From Segatella baroniae B14 (GTDB taxonomy: Bacteria > Bacteroidota > Bacteroidia > Bacteroidales > Bacteroidaceae): DNA of 64,000 nt. Positions 17,697 through 27,835 of this stretch are shown here, one piece after another. The translations under genes were made by a program, and so were the position numbers. How positions within the stretch are numbered: the stretch's first letter is position 1; every line of letters begins with the position of its first letter. The notes beneath the pieces are model-generated. The model searched no databases, was not told the DNA's origin, and saw nothing but the letters and a program-made list of their open reading frames with translations. The stretch spans positions 1,218,001 through 1,282,000 of the forward strand of contig NZ_CP091799.1 in the NCBI RefSeq assembly GCF_022024235.1, read 5' to 3'.

Positions 17697-18380
17697 ATGA
17701 GAATAGATATTATCACGATATTGCCAGATATGCTCACAGGTTTCTTCGAGGAGTCAATCATGGCAAGAGCTCAGAAAAAAGGTTTGGCCGAAATACATTT
17801 GCATAATCTTCGCGATTACACTCTTGACAAGTGGAAGCGTGTAGACGATTATCCATACGGTGGTTTTGCAGGTATGGTCATGCAATGTGAACCTATCGAT
17901 CGCTGTATTTCTGCCCTGAAAGCAGAAAGAGATTACGATGAAGTTATCTTTACCAGCCCTGATGGAGAAAAATTCGATCAGAAAATGGCCAACGATCTGT
18001 CACTGAAAGGCAACCTTATAATTCTTTGTGGACATTACAAAGGAATAGACCAGCGTGTACGCGATCACCTTATTACAAAAGAGGTTTCTATCGGTGATTT
18101 TGTACTCACTGGTGGCGAACTAGCCGCAGCTGTTATGGCTGACGCTATTGTTCGTCTTATTCCTGGAGCTATCAGTGATGAGCAGAGTGCACTAAGCGAT
18201 TGCTTTCAGGATGATTTGCTTGCAGCTCCTATTTATACCCGTCCAAGAGAATATAAGGGATGGAAAGTACCTGATATTCTCTTAAGTGGTAACGAGGCTA
18301 AAATTAAGCAATGGGAAATGGATCAGGCTTTATCTAGAACCAAAGCACTCCGACCTGATTTGCTTAAAAAGAAAAAATAA
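17697..18380 (+). CDS. trmD: tRNA (guanine-N1)-methyltransferase
   Basis: Methylates G37 of tRNAs with S-adenosylmethionine, preventing +1 frameshifting. The 227 residues include the N-terminal [12 protein letters not shown] and [12 protein letters not shown], and the SPOUT trefoil-knot segment [26 protein letters not shown]. Length is typical. Unlike many bacteria it is not in an rpsP-rimM-rplS operon here but stands alone between the ligase and msrA genes. Confidence 0.97.
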   Translation: MRIDIITILPDMLTGFFEESIMARAQKKGLAEIHLHNLRDYTLDKWKRVDDYPYGGFAGMVMQCEPIDRCISALKAERDYDEVIFTSPDGEKFDQKMANDLSLKGNLIILCGHYKGIDQRVRDHLITKEVSIGDFVLTGGELAAAVMADAIVRLIPGAISDEQSALSDCFQDDLLAAPIYTRPREYKGWKVPDILLSGNEAKIKQWEMDQALSRTKALRPDLLKKKK

Positions 18381-18400
18381 GACTCCCGAATAAGATACAT

Positions 18401-18438
18401 AGTGGAAGATACTTCGAATAGTTTCTTCCACTTTTTTA
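18401..18438 (+). terminator. Intrinsic terminator of trmD
   Basis: 9-bp stem AGTGGAAGA / TCTTCCACT (18401-18409 with 18424-18432) followed by a run of T, 21 bp after the trmD stop. Confidence 0.85.
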
Positions 18439-18477
18439 TATGCTTCCCCAAACAGACTAAATAATTCTATTTGTATA

Positions 18478-18509
18478 TTTGTACAATTCAAAAAACATAT
18501 GTATCTTTG
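18478..18509 (+). promoter_or_regulatory. Promoter of msrA
   Basis: TTTG (18478-18481), 20-bp spacer, TATCTTTG (18502-18509): exact consensus, 45 bp upstream of the ATG. Confidence 0.8.
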
Positions 18510-18554
18510 CCGTATAAATACAAAGAGAGAATATTTAACAACTAACACAAAAAT

Positions 18555-19061
18555 ATGAAGAATTTATATCTTGCAGGCGGTTGCTTTTGGGGAGTAAGTC
18601 ACTTCTTTAAACAAATCGAAGGTGTACTGGAAACAGAAACAGGATTTGCTAATGGTAATACACCTAACCCAATATATAAAGAAGTATACACAGACACTAC
18701 AGGTTATGCAGAAACTGTACGTATCGCATATGACGAGACCAAGCTCGACTTAGAATTCTTACTCAATATGTTTTTTAAGGCAATAGACCCAACCAGCCTC
18801 AACAAACAAGGTGAAGACGAAGGTACACGTTACCGTACAGGAATCTATTATACAGAAGAAAGTCAAAAACCTATTATCGATAAAGTTATGACTGAGCAAC
18901 AGGCTCTTTATGACAAGCCTATCGTAGTAGAAGTAGAACCCTTGAAGAATTATTATGCTGCAGATGAATATCATCAGAATTACTTAGATAAGCACCCTGA
19001 TGGTTACTGCCACCTTCCATTGGAATTATTTGCATTTGCACGAAATGCCAAGAAAAAATAA
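18555..19061 (+). CDS. msrA: Peptide-methionine (S)-S-oxide reductase
   Basis: Repairs the S-epimer of oxidised methionine in proteins. The 168 residues carry the active-site GGCFWG (Cys10) near the N-terminus, the TGFANGNTPNPIYKEV region and YHQNYL. Length matches stand-alone MsrA. No MsrB domain is fused or adjacent. No signal peptide, so it acts in the cytosol. Confidence 0.96.
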   Translation: MKNLYLAGGCFWGVSHFFKQIEGVLETETGFANGNTPNPIYKEVYTDTTGYAETVRIAYDETKLDLEFLLNMFFKAIDPTSLNKQGEDEGTRYRTGIYYTEESQKPIIDKVMTEQQALYDKPIVVEVEPLKNYYAADEYHQNYLDKHPDGYCHLPLELFAFARNAKKK

Positions 19062-19119
19062 GCCAAACACCATTGGGTAACAAAGAGTGAAGGAATACAT
19101 AAAATTCTAACACAAGATA

Positions 19120-19160
19120 TACGTATAATGGCTGAGATTTTTTCTCAGCCATTATACGTA
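19120..19160. terminator. Bidirectional hairpin between msrA and the patatin gene
   Basis: An 18-bp perfect stem (19120-19137 with 19143-19160) with a TTTTT loop lies between two convergent genes. No flanking T run on either strand, so it may slow or protect RNA ends rather than terminate alone. Confidence 0.7.
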
Positions 19161-19212
19161 AGTGTGAAATGAACCATAAAATGATGTAAACAAAAGACAT
19201 TAAAAATCCCGT

Positions 19213-20058
19213 CTAATATCCATTTTCTATACAAAATTTTTCACCCAATTCAAATCCTTCCTCATATAGACGTTCCAATTTATTGACATCTTTCTCTATT
19301 CTTCCTACTTCTAACGGACGAATTGGTCGAATACACTTTATCTGCCCTTTCTCTTCCAATTCATCAATTAAGTTTATCTGCGCATTGTATGAAACATGTC
19401 GTTTACTTAAAGCCAGTCTAAGACGAGGATAATTTTTATAAATAAAATAAGGAACTTTACGATCTTTGCTTTCATCTCTCCACCCCTTATTTCGAGTGAG
19501 CACCACCACATTATTAGGATGGCCCATTGCAATAGCACGCTCTACAGGTATACTGTCAGCAATACCTCCATCGAGCATCGGAATGCCATCAACATTTACA
19601 ATCTTACTAACATAGGGCAAACTACTCGAAGCACGAACTATATCCAATGCACGCTGTCGATCACTCAGTTCCTGAAGATACATAGGTCTTCCTGTCTTAC
19701 AATTAGTCGTTACACATTCAAAACGATGTGCATATTTAAAATAAGTATCAAAGTCAAACGGCAAAAGCTGATTTGGAAACTTATCATAAAGCAATTCTCT
19801 GTCAAAAATGCATCCCTGAGTAACCAAATGACGTATACCTATATATTTATAACGATCAAGATAGTCGATATTAGATATGCGAGCACGACGAGGCTGACGA
19901 CTGATGTAGCTCATACCATTACAGGCACCAGCAGAAACGGCACAAACATAACGAAAATACAGTTCATGCTTCATAAAGGCATCAAGTACACCACTTGTAA
20001 ATACTCCTCGCATGCCTCCTCCTTCCAGTACAAGTCCTGTGTTTAAGTTTAATTTCAT
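19213..20058 (-). CDS. Patatin-like phospholipase
   Basis: A 281-residue alpha/beta hydrolase of the bacterial patatin group (RssA/YjjU-like). Visible are the oxyanion-hole LEGGGMRG (11-18), the nucleophile elbow VSAGA with Ser42 and the catalytic Asp163 in LDGG. It probably hydrolyses lipid acyl esters at the inner membrane face; no signal peptide. Divergent from the aminopeptidase P gene with back-to-back promoters between them. Confidence 0.9.
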   Translation of the reverse strand: MKLNLNTGLVLEGGGMRGVFTSGVLDAFMKHELYFRYVCAVSAGACNGMSYISRQPRRARISNIDYLDRYKYIGIRHLVTQGCIFDRELLYDKFPNQLLPFDFDTYFKYAHRFECVTTNCKTGRPMYLQELSDRQRALDIVRASSSLPYVSKIVNVDGIPMLDGGIADSIPVERAIAMGHPNNVVVLTRNKGWRDESKDRKVPYFIYKNYPRLRLALSKRHVSYNAQINLIDELEEKGQIKCIRPIRPLEVGRIEKDVNKLERLYEEGFELGEKFCIENGY

Positions 20059-20109
20059 CAGTAAACTGCTAAATATTGATAATTTTAAAGTAAATATCCC
20101 ATTTTATTG

Positions 20110-20149
20110 CAAAGTTACTATATTTTTACCAAAAAAAGTTTTACCTTTG
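20110..20149. promoter_or_regulatory. Divergent -7 elements for the patatin and aminopeptidase P genes
   Basis: Minus-strand TAACTTTG (20110-20117) serves the patatin gene and plus-strand TACCTTTG (20142-20149) serves the aminopeptidase gene. They are 24 bp apart. The plus-strand box lies inside the longer frame from 20012, favouring the ATG at 20177. Confidence 0.55.
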
Positions 20150-20176
20150 CCAAAAGTTTATGACTTTATAACGAAT

Positions 20177-21577
20177 ATGTTTAATAAGCAAACTTATATA
20201 GAACGTCGCGAAGAACTTAAAAAACTAGTTGGAAGCGGCGTAATTATTCTTTTTGGTAACAACGAATCGCCTTGTAACTTTCCTAATAATAGTTACTATC
20301 CGTTCCGTCAGGACTCTTCATTTCTGTACTATTTCGGACAGAAACGGGATGGATTAGTAGGCGTCATTGATATCGACAACAATATAGAAACACTTGTCGG
20401 GGATGATATCGAAATTGAAGATATCGTATGGTACGGCAAAGTAGATAGTGTACACGATATGGCAGAGCAAGTAGGTGTAGCCAATACTGCTCCTATGAAG
20501 ACTTTAAAGACTATCTGCAATACAGCTATGGCTGCTAAGCGCAAGATACATTATTTGCCTCCTTACCGCTACGATATCAAATTGCAAATTTTCGATTTGA
20601 TGGGTATTCACCCTAATCAGCAGAAAGAAGAAGCATCAATGAACCTGATTCAGGCTATCGTAAAGATGCGTTCTAGTAAAACTACTGAAGAAATTGAAGA
20701 ACTAGAAAGAGCTGCTGTTATCGGCTATAAAATGCATACCACCGCAATGCGTCTTACCAAACCAGGTGTAACTGAAAAATTTGTAGGTGGACAAGTAGAC
20801 GGAGTTGCTAATAGTTATGGTGCTATGGTTAGTTTCCCTACCATATTCTCTCAACACGGCGAAATTATGCATGGAAATCCTTCCATGAACATTTTGGAAA
20901 GTGGTCGTCTCGCACTATGCGACGCCGGAGCTGAAACCATAAACCATTATTGCTCTGATAACACACGAACCTTTCCTGTTAATGGTAAATTCTCTCAGCG
21001 ACAGCTGGAAATTTACTCTATCGTGGAAAGTTGTCACGACTTGACACTTAAATTGGCAAAACCAGGCGTAAAGTATTGGGATGTACATTTCGCTGTTTGT
21101 AAGCATATGACAGACAAACTCAAAGAGCTAGGTCTGATGAAGGGCGATACTGAAGAAGCGGTAGCTGCAGGTGCCCATGCAATGTTTCTTCCTCATGGAC
21201 TTGGACACATGATGGGTATGGACGTACATGACATGGAGAATTTTGACCAAATTAATGTAGGTTTTGACGAAGAAACCCGCCCTAACCTTGAGCAATTTGG
21301 TACAAATTGTCTACGTATGGGAAGAAAACTCGAAGAAGGTTTTGTCGTAACTGATGAACCAGGTATCTATTTCATCCCAGCCCTCATTGACGAATGGAAG
21401 GCATCAGGCCACTGTAAAGAGTTTATAAACTTCGATAAGCTCGAAACCTATAAAGACTTTGGAGGTATTCGCATTGAAGACGATGTACTCATCACTAAAG
21501 ACGGATGTCGCTTTATAGGTAAAGACCGCATTCCATATCATCCAAAAGACGTGGAAAACTTCATGGCCAACAATTAA
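20177..21577 (+). CDS. pepP: Xaa-Pro aminopeptidase (M24B)
   Basis: Releases N-terminal residues that precede proline. From the ATG at 20177 it has 466 residues: an AMP_N domain (about 1-140, with the RQDSSFLYYFG segment) and a pita-bread catalytic domain. All metal-site motifs are visible: CDAGAE and DNTRTFP (two Asp), LPHGLGHMMGMDVHD (His), VTDEPGIY (Glu) and GIRIEDDVL (Glu). The upstream frame to 20012 is rejected because it overlaps the promoter and the patatin gene. Confidence 0.94.
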   Translation: MFNKQTYIERREELKKLVGSGVIILFGNNESPCNFPNNSYYPFRQDSSFLYYFGQKRDGLVGVIDIDNNIETLVGDDIEIEDIVWYGKVDSVHDMAEQVGVANTAPMKTLKTICNTAMAAKRKIHYLPPYRYDIKLQIFDLMGIHPNQQKEEASMNLIQAIVKMRSSKTTEEIEELERAAVIGYKMHTTAMRLTKPGVTEKFVGGQVDGVANSYGAMVSFPTIFSQHGEIMHGNPSMNILESGRLALCDAGAETINHYCSDNTRTFPVNGKFSQRQLEIYSIVESCHDLTLKLAKPGVKYWDVHFAVCKHMTDKLKELGLMKGDTEEAVAAGAHAMFLPHGLGHMMGMDVHDMENFDQINVGFDEETRPNLEQFGTNCLRMGRKLEEGFVVTDEPGIYFIPALIDEWKASGHCKEFINFDKLETYKDFGGIRIEDDVLITKDGCRFIGKDRIPYHPKDVENFMANN

Positions 21578-21669
21578 AGAGAATTTAAATAATAACAATA
21601 ACACAAAAAACAGTCGAAGAGAGATACATAAGTATATTTTTATTTCTTAACACGACGCAATTTAAAATT

Positions 21670-22878
21670 ATGAGAAAAGTTTTAGTTTTGGCAGCTCTTG
21701 CAGGACTTGCATTGAGTGCAAATGCTAAGTCTGACAAGGACACAACTAAGGTTAACAAGAATGCTCCTGTATTCACAGTAATTAAAGAGAACCCTATCAC
21801 AAGTGTAAAAGATCAGAATCGTAGCGGTACGTGCTGGGCTTACTCAACTTTAAGTTTCTTTGAGAGCGAGATTTTGAAAAAAACTGGTAAGACTTACGAT
21901 CTCTCAGAGATGTTTGTTGCTAACAAAACCTACATGGATCGTGCTGTAATGGCTGTTCGTATGCATGGTGATGTATCTTTCTCTGAAGGAGGAAGCGCTT
22001 ACGACCCATTGTATTGCATTCAGCACTATGGTATCGTACCTGAATCTGCTATGCCTGCTCCAGGTACACTTACAGGTGACTCTTTAGCAAACTTCGGTGA
22101 ATTCTTCTCTGTACTTACACCTTATGTTGAGGCTATTGCTAAGAGTAATAAGAAGAAACTATCTCCAGCATGGAAGAATGGTCTCCAGGGCATCCTTAAT
22201 TCTTATATCGGCAACTGCCCAGAGAAATTCACATATCAGGGTAAGACATATACCCCACAGTCTTTCGCAGCAAGTTTGGGTCTTGATTGGAACGATTATG
22301 TGTCATTCACTAGCTTTACTCATCACCCATTTTGGAGCCAGTTTGCAGTAGAAGTACAAGATAACTGGCGTTGGCCAATGAGCTACAACGTACCAATGGA
22401 CGATCTTTGCGCTATCATTGATAACGCTATCAAAAATGGTTATACTGTAGCATGGGGTGGCGACGTAACTGAGGATGGATTCACCCGTCAGGGTCTTGGC
22501 ATTGCCTTCGATGTAAAGAAGGTTCGCTCTATGGCAGGTACCGATGCTGACCATTGGTTCAAAATGTCTAAGGATGAAAAGAAAGAAAAATTTGATTCTC
22601 TAGGTGTAAATGCTCCAGAAATCACTCCTACTCAGGAAATGCGTCAGGAAGCATATGATAACTGGGAAACAACAGACGACCATGGTATGCATATCTATGG
22701 TATCGCTAAAGACCAAAATGGTAAGGAATACTACATGGTAAAGAACTCATGGGGTAAGTATGGTAAGTATAATGGCACATGGTACATGACCAAAAAATAT
22801 GTTGCTTACAAGACCATGGATTTCATGGTAAATAAAAATGCAGTACCTAAGAACCTTCGTAAGAAACTTGGCATCTAA
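21670..22878 (+). CDS. Exported C1B cysteine peptidase (bleomycin hydrolase/PepC-like)
   Basis: A 402-residue papain-fold aminopeptidase with a signal peptide (1-19, LSANA). Catalytic residues are visible: Gln49 and Cys55 in DQNRSGTCWAYS, His338 in DDHGMHIYG and Asn359 in KNSWG. Cytosolic PepC lacks a signal, so this form acts in the periplasm or outside, likely in peptide scavenging. Codon choice looks biased toward GGT/GCT-type codons, suggesting good expression. No consensus promoter found in the 90 bp upstream. Confidence 0.9.
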   Translation: MRKVLVLAALAGLALSANAKSDKDTTKVNKNAPVFTVIKENPITSVKDQNRSGTCWAYSTLSFFESEILKKTGKTYDLSEMFVANKTYMDRAVMAVRMHGDVSFSEGGSAYDPLYCIQHYGIVPESAMPAPGTLTGDSLANFGEFFSVLTPYVEAIAKSNKKKLSPAWKNGLQGILNSYIGNCPEKFTYQGKTYTPQSFAASLGLDWNDYVSFTSFTHHPFWSQFAVEVQDNWRWPMSYNVPMDDLCAIIDNAIKNGYTVAWGGDVTEDGFTRQGLGIAFDVKKVRSMAGTDADHWFKMSKDEKKEKFDSLGVNAPEITPTQEMRQEAYDNWETTDDHGMHIYGIAKDQNGKEYYMVKNSWGKYGKYNGTWYMTKKYVAYKTMDFMVNKNAVPKNLRKKLGI

Positions 22879-22927
22879 ATAAGTACAAGTCAAACCTATC
22901 CGCTAAGCGGAATAGTTTACAAGATAC

Positions 22928-22966
22928 AAAAAAGCGTAAAACAATATTGTTTTACGCTTTTTTTTT
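22928..22966 (+). terminator. Intrinsic terminator of the C1B peptidase gene
   Basis: Perfect palindromic stem centred at 22945/22946 (AAAGCGTAAAACAAT and its complement) followed by nine T. Confidence 0.93.
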
Positions 22967-23000
22967 GTAACTTTACGGGCAGAAATAAAAATAATTTAAA

Positions 23001-24722
23001 ATGCATTTTAAATGGAAATACACGACACCTACATCAGAACAAGACGAAGCAGCTAAAGCCTTAGGAGAAAAGCTCAACATGAGCACTATCCTAGCGCAAT
23101 TGCTTATACGACGTGGCATATCCACAGAAAGTGCCGCCAAAAGATTTTTTCGCCCACAATTGGGCGACCTCATCAACCCTTTCCTTATGAAGGATATGGA
23201 TGTGGCCGTAGATCGACTGAACGATGCTATGGGTAGAAAAGAAAGAATCTTGGTATATGGCGACTACGATGTGGACGGATGCACAGCAGTAGCACTGGTG
23301 TACAAATTTCTACAGCAATTCTATTCCAATATAGAATACTATATACCCGACCGCTATAACGAGGGATATGGTGTGAGCAAACAAGGAATAGACTATGCAT
23401 ACGAAAACGGTGTTAAACTGATTATTATACTTGATTGTGGAATCAAAGCTATTGAAGAGATAGCCTATGCGAAAAGTCTTGGCATAGACTTTATCATTTG
23501 TGACCATCACGTTCCTGACGATGTGATGCCTGAAGCTGTGGCCATTCTCAATCCCAAAAGAACAGACGATAGTTTTCCTTTCAAACACTTGTGCGGATGT
23601 GGTGTCGGCTTTAAATTTATGCAAGGCTGGGCTAAAAATAATGGTATCCCATTCTCGCAGTTAATTCCTCTCCTCGACTTTTGTGCTGTGGCAATTGCAG
23701 CAGACATCGTTCCTGTAGTTGATGAAAATCGTATACTTGCCTTCCATGGACTCAAACAACTAAATCAGAATCCAAGCGTCGGCCTGAAAGCAATTATCGA
23801 TATCTGTGGCCTAAATGGAAGAAATATCACGATGAGCGATATAATCTTTAAAATAGGTCCAAGAATTAATGCATCTGGACGTATGGAGAATGGTAAGGAA
23901 AGCGTAGACTTGCTAGTTGAAAAGGATTTCTCCTCTGCCATCCAAATGGCAAAACATATCAACGAATATAACGAACAGCGCAAAGATATTGACAAGCAGA
24001 TGACGGAAGAAGCCAACCAAATCGTAGGAAGATTGGAAAGCCAAAAACATCAGTCGAGTATTGTACTCTATGATGAAAACTGGAAAAAAGGTGTCATCGG
24101 TATTGTAGCATCTCGACTGACAGAAATCTATTTCCGACCTACCGTAGTTATCACTAAATTTGGTGAATTCGCAACAGGTTCTGCTCGAAGTGTCACAGGT
24201 TTTGACATCTATTCTGCAATTAAAAGTTGCCGCGATCTCCTTATCAACTTTGGCGGACATACTTATGCTGCAGGTCTTACTATGAAATGGGAAGATGTAA
24301 AGGAATTCAGAAAACGATTCCAGGAATATGTCGAAAGCCATATCGAACCTGAACAAATCGAAGCAACACTTGATATCGATGCTGTGCTCGATTTTAAGGA
24401 TATTACTAAAAAGTTGCATACTGACTTGAAAAAATTTGCACCTTTTGGTCCTGGAAATCCAAAACCTTTGTTCTGCACCATAGGTGTCTATGACTATGGC
24501 ACAAGCAAAGTAGTTGGCAGGCAACAGGAACATATCAAATTAGAATTAGTCGATTCGAAATCAAGCAACGTGGTCAATGGTATAGCCTTTGGACAGAGTG
24601 CAAGTGCACGATACATCAAAAGCAAACGCAGTTTCGACATAGCGTATACTATAGAAGACAACGTATTCAAAAAGAATCAAGTTCAGTTGCAGATAGAAGA
24701 TATTCGTCCTACAGAATATTAA
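23001..24722 (+). CDS. recJ: Single-stranded-DNA-specific exonuclease RecJ
   Basis: 5'-3' ssDNA exonuclease in recombination and mismatch/base-excision repair. The 573 residues show the DHH phosphoesterase motifs VYGDYDVDGCTA and IICDHHVPDD, NPKR and the DHHA1 motif GGHTYAAGLTM, plus a C-terminal OB-like region. Length is normal. recQ starts 8 bp downstream, so the two likely work and are expressed together in end resection. Confidence 0.96.
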   Translation: MHFKWKYTTPTSEQDEAAKALGEKLNMSTILAQLLIRRGISTESAAKRFFRPQLGDLINPFLMKDMDVAVDRLNDAMGRKERILVYGDYDVDGCTAVALVYKFLQQFYSNIEYYIPDRYNEGYGVSKQGIDYAYENGVKLIIILDCGIKAIEEIAYAKSLGIDFIICDHHVPDDVMPEAVAILNPKRTDDSFPFKHLCGCGVGFKFMQGWAKNNGIPFSQLIPLLDFCAVAIAADIVPVVDENRILAFHGLKQLNQNPSVGLKAIIDICGLNGRNITMSDIIFKIGPRINASGRMENGKESVDLLVEKDFSSAIQMAKHINEYNEQRKDIDKQMTEEANQIVGRLESQKHQSSIVLYDENWKKGVIGIVASRLTEIYFRPTVVITKFGEFATGSARSVTGFDIYSAIKSCRDLLINFGGHTYAAGLTMKWEDVKEFRKRFQEYVESHIEPEQIEATLDIDAVLDFKDITKKLHTDLKKFAPFGPGNPKPLFCTIGVYDYGTSKVVGRQQEHIKLELVDSKSSNVVNGIAFGQSASARYIKSKRSFDIAYTIEDNVFKKNQVQLQIEDIRPTEY

Positions 24723-24730
24723 ATACATAC

Positions 24731-26623
24731 ATGGATTATCTAAAGATACTTCATCAATACTGGGGGTATCCTGACTTTCGCGGTATTCAAAGAGAAATCA
24801 TTGAATCTATCGGCAAAAGTCAGGATACTCTTGGACTTATGCCTACTGGTGGTGGAAAATCTATCACCTTTCAAGTTCCTGCACTTGCAAAAGATGGTGT
24901 CTGCATTGTAATAACACCACTCATCGCACTAATGAAAGATCAGGTGGCCCATTTAAAGGACAAAGGTATTTTGGCTGATGCTATTTATTCGGGCAAAAAC
25001 CATTCTGAAATCATTCAAATACTCGAAAATTGCATTTTCGGAAGAACGAAATTTTTATATGTTTCGCCAGAACGTTTATCTACTGAACTATTCCAAACAA
25101 AACTTAAACATATTAAAGTGAGCTTTATCACCGTAGATGAAGCACACTGTATCAGCCAATGGGGATATGACTTTCGTCCGTCATACCTAAAAATTGCCGA
25201 CATCAGAAAAATGAAACCAGGCGTGCCAATCCTGGCCCTTACAGCTACGGCAACTCCAGAAGTAATTGATGATATCCAAGAAAAACTTGATTTCAAGCAT
25301 AAAAATGTTTTCCGCATGAGCTTTGAACGCAAAAATTTGGCTTATGTGGTACGAAAGACTGCTGATAAATATGGAGAACTTATTCATATACTATCTTCAG
25401 TACCAGGATGTGGCATTGTATATGTTAGAAGTCGAAAACGATGCAAAGAGATTGCCTCTATGCTCAATGATAGCGGAATAAGCTCTACTTTCTATCACGC
25501 GGGGTTAGACCCAATCATCAAAGATGAACGACAAAAGGCTTGGCAAAATAATGAAAAAAGAATCATTGTTGCCACAAATGCCTTTGGTATGGGTATCGAC
25601 AAACCTGATGTACGCATCGTTGTACACATCGACTGTCCCGACTCCTTAGAAGCATATTTCCAAGAGGCAGGCCGTGGTGGAAGAGACGGACAAAAAGCTT
25701 ATGCTGTACTATTGTACAATGATAATGACAAACTTAAACTTCACAAACGTGTTATCGATACTTTCCCAGAGAAAGATTATATTAGAAACATATACGAACA
25801 TCTCGCTTACTTTTACCAAATTGGTGTAGGAAGTGGATATGGAAATACTTTCGAATTTCATATTGATAAGTTTAGTTATACATATAAATTCTTTCCTATA
25901 CCAGTAAACAGTTCACTACATATCCTGGATCGATGTGGATATATTCATTATGAAGATAATCCTGACAGCAAGGCACGCTTGCGCTTTATATTAGGGAGAA
26001 ATGATTTGTATCAGCTGAATTCACTTTCCGCAAACGAAGAACTCATCATAACAGAATTACTTCGTGATTATGGAGGACTTTTTACTGATTACGTCTATAT
26101 AGACGAATTTCTTATAGCACAAAAAACGAATATTCCTTTAGAAAACATTTATCTGATACTAAAAAATCTTAGTGCAAGACATATCATCAACTTTATTCCA
26201 AGAAGAAAGATGCCATACATTACCTATCTACGAGACAGGGAAGATGGCATAAATATTAAGATACCATCATCAGTATATGAAAATAGAAAGGAACAGTTTG
26301 TCAAACGAATTGAAGCTATGATCAACTATGCTGAAAATGATTACGTCTGCAGAAGCCGACAACTTCTTTTATACTTCGGTGAAGATAATAATCATGATTG
26401 TGAACAATGCGATGTATGCCTAACCCACCATACACAAACATCACAGAAAGACATAGAACAGGCTAAAAAAGACATTCTACAATACTTAAGTGACAAAGAG
26501 ACTCATTTAATTACTGAGCTTAAAACTTTAAATCTTCCAGAAAAGATATTTGATGAAGCATTAGAATCGCTCATTCTAGAAAATCAGGTTTTTATTGAGT
26601 ATTCAGAAATCAGAATAGCATAA
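24731..26623 (+). CDS. recQ: RecQ-family ATP-dependent DNA helicase
   Basis: 3'-5' DNA helicase. The 630 residues have Walker A MPTGGGKS, the DEAHCISQWG box, TATATP, ATNAFGMGIDKP and QEAGRGGRDG. The zinc-binding cysteines (Cys540 and CEQCDVC, about 557-563) come about 200 residues after the helicase core, with a winged-helix-like stretch before them. No HRDC domain follows. This is the short RecQ form rather than the E. coli layout. It forms a tight pair with recJ. Confidence 0.93.
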   Translation: MDYLKILHQYWGYPDFRGIQREIIESIGKSQDTLGLMPTGGGKSITFQVPALAKDGVCIVITPLIALMKDQVAHLKDKGILADAIYSGKNHSEIIQILENCIFGRTKFLYVSPERLSTELFQTKLKHIKVSFITVDEAHCISQWGYDFRPSYLKIADIRKMKPGVPILALTATATPEVIDDIQEKLDFKHKNVFRMSFERKNLAYVVRKTADKYGELIHILSSVPGCGIVYVRSRKRCKEIASMLNDSGISSTFYHAGLDPIIKDERQKAWQNNEKRIIVATNAFGMGIDKPDVRIVVHIDCPDSLEAYFQEAGRGGRDGQKAYAVLLYNDNDKLKLHKRVIDTFPEKDYIRNIYEHLAYFYQIGVGSGYGNTFEFHIDKFSYTYKFFPIPVNSSLHILDRCGYIHYEDNPDSKARLRFILGRNDLYQLNSLSANEELIITELLRDYGGLFTDYVYIDEFLIAQKTNIPLENIYLILKNLSARHIINFIPRRKMPYITYLRDREDGINIKIPSSVYENRKEQFVKRIEAMINYAENDYVCRSRQLLLYFGEDNNHDCEQCDVCLTHHTQTSQKDIEQAKKDILQYLSDKETHLITELKTLNLPEKIFDEALESLILENQVFIEYSEIRIA

Positions 26624-26662
26624 ATAGCAATTTATCTATAGAATGCTTTTCAGAAAAGACAT

Positions 26663-26695
26663 AAAAAAAGAGCGACCATTTCACAATGGCCACTC
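26663..26695 (-). terminator. Intrinsic terminator of ilvC
   Basis: Minus-strand GAGTGGCCATT (26695-26685) / AATGGTCGCTC (26680-26670) with a 4-nt loop, then seven T. Confidence 0.92.
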
Positions 26696-26725
26696 CCGGT
26701 TTCAACATTATGTACGAGAAAAAAA

Positions 26726-27766
26726 TTAGTTATTTTCAGGACGAAGTTGACGAACAGTTTCAGCAGCACGCCACATTTCCATGTCATGCATTTCCTTCAA
26801 CTCCGCATTCAACTTTTCACGATAATCTGGTTCAGAATTCTTATCGATTGAAATCTGAGCCTCAGTACCATTCTGTACACTCAGATACAACCATTCCATT
26901 ACAGGCTTAATAGCTTCCTTGAAACGTGGACGCCAATCAAGAGCACCACGCTGAGCTGTTGTAGAGCAGTTAGCATACATCCAGTCCATACCCTTTTCAC
27001 CGAATAATGGGCCAAGGCTTTGAGTAAGCTCTTCTACTGTTTCATTGAAAGCTTCTGATGGAGAATGACCATGCTCACGAAGTACCTCATACTGAGCTTC
27101 GAGAAGACCCTCTATAGCACCCATCAGAGAACCACGCTCACCAGTAAGGTCAGAAGTAGCTTCTTTCTGGAATGTAGTTTTGAACATATAACCAGCACCA
27201 ATACCAATACCAAAGGCTATAGTCTTTTCCTCTGCTTTACCAGAAGCATCCTGATAAACAGCATAAGAACAGTTCAATCCACGACCTTCCTGAAACATTG
27301 TACGAAGTGAAGTTCCAGAACCCTTAGGAGCAACCATGATTACGTCAGTATCTTTACCAGGAACAACACCTGTACGATCAGCCCAGTTAATTGCAAAACC
27401 GTGTGAATAGTACAAAGTCTTACCTGCCAATTTATCTTTAATTTGAGGCCAAACTGCAATCTGACCTGCATCTGAAAGCAACATACAAATAATAGTACCC
27501 TTCTCAACAGCCTCATCGATAGAGAACAAAGTCTTACCTGGTACCCAACCATCAGCTACAGCTTTGTCGTAAGTTTTACCTTCGCGCTGGCCCACAATGA
27601 CATTAAAACCGTTATCACGCAGGTTACATGCCTGACCAGGACCCTGAATACCATAACCGATTACGGCAATAGTTTCATTTTTCAAAACCTCATGTGCTTT
27701 CTCCAAAGAAAACTCTTTGCTGGTGACAACAGTCTCGACAACACCACCAAAATTCATTTGTGCCAT
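26726..27766 (-). CDS. ilvC: Ketol-acid reductoisomerase
   Basis: Second common step of valine and isoleucine synthesis, converting acetohydroxy acids to dihydroxy acids with NAD(P)H and Mg. The 346 residues begin with a Rossmann motif VIGYGIQGPGQA, and contain VAPKGSGTSLR, the metal-binding DLTGERG and the knotted C-terminal domain with EAQYEVLREHGHSPSEAFNETVEE-type residues. It ends the ilv cluster but also has its own promoter at 27836-27866. Confidence 0.97.
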   Translation of the reverse strand: MAQMNFGGVVETVVTSKEFSLEKAHEVLKNETIAVIGYGIQGPGQACNLRDNGFNVIVGQREGKTYDKAVADGWVPGKTLFSIDEAVEKGTIICMLLSDAGQIAVWPQIKDKLAGKTLYYSHGFAINWADRTGVVPGKDTDVIMVAPKGSGTSLRTMFQEGRGLNCSYAVYQDASGKAEEKTIAFGIGIGAGYMFKTTFQKEATSDLTGERGSLMGAIEGLLEAQYEVLREHGHSPSEAFNETVEELTQSLGPLFGEKGMDWMYANCSTTAQRGALDWRPRFKEAIKPVMEWLYLSVQNGTEAQISIDKNSEPDYREKLNAELKEMHDMEMWRAAETVRQLRPENN

Positions 27767-27835
27767 ATTAATTAATTTTTATGCGATTTATTTATATCGC
27801 GGTTTATTTATTTGTCTTAAATCTAAAATCGATTG

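Noticed and set aside
20012..20176. N-terminal extension of the aminopeptidase P
   Set aside because: It overlaps the promoter pair at 20110-20149 and the divergent patatin gene; the family N-terminus begins at 20177.
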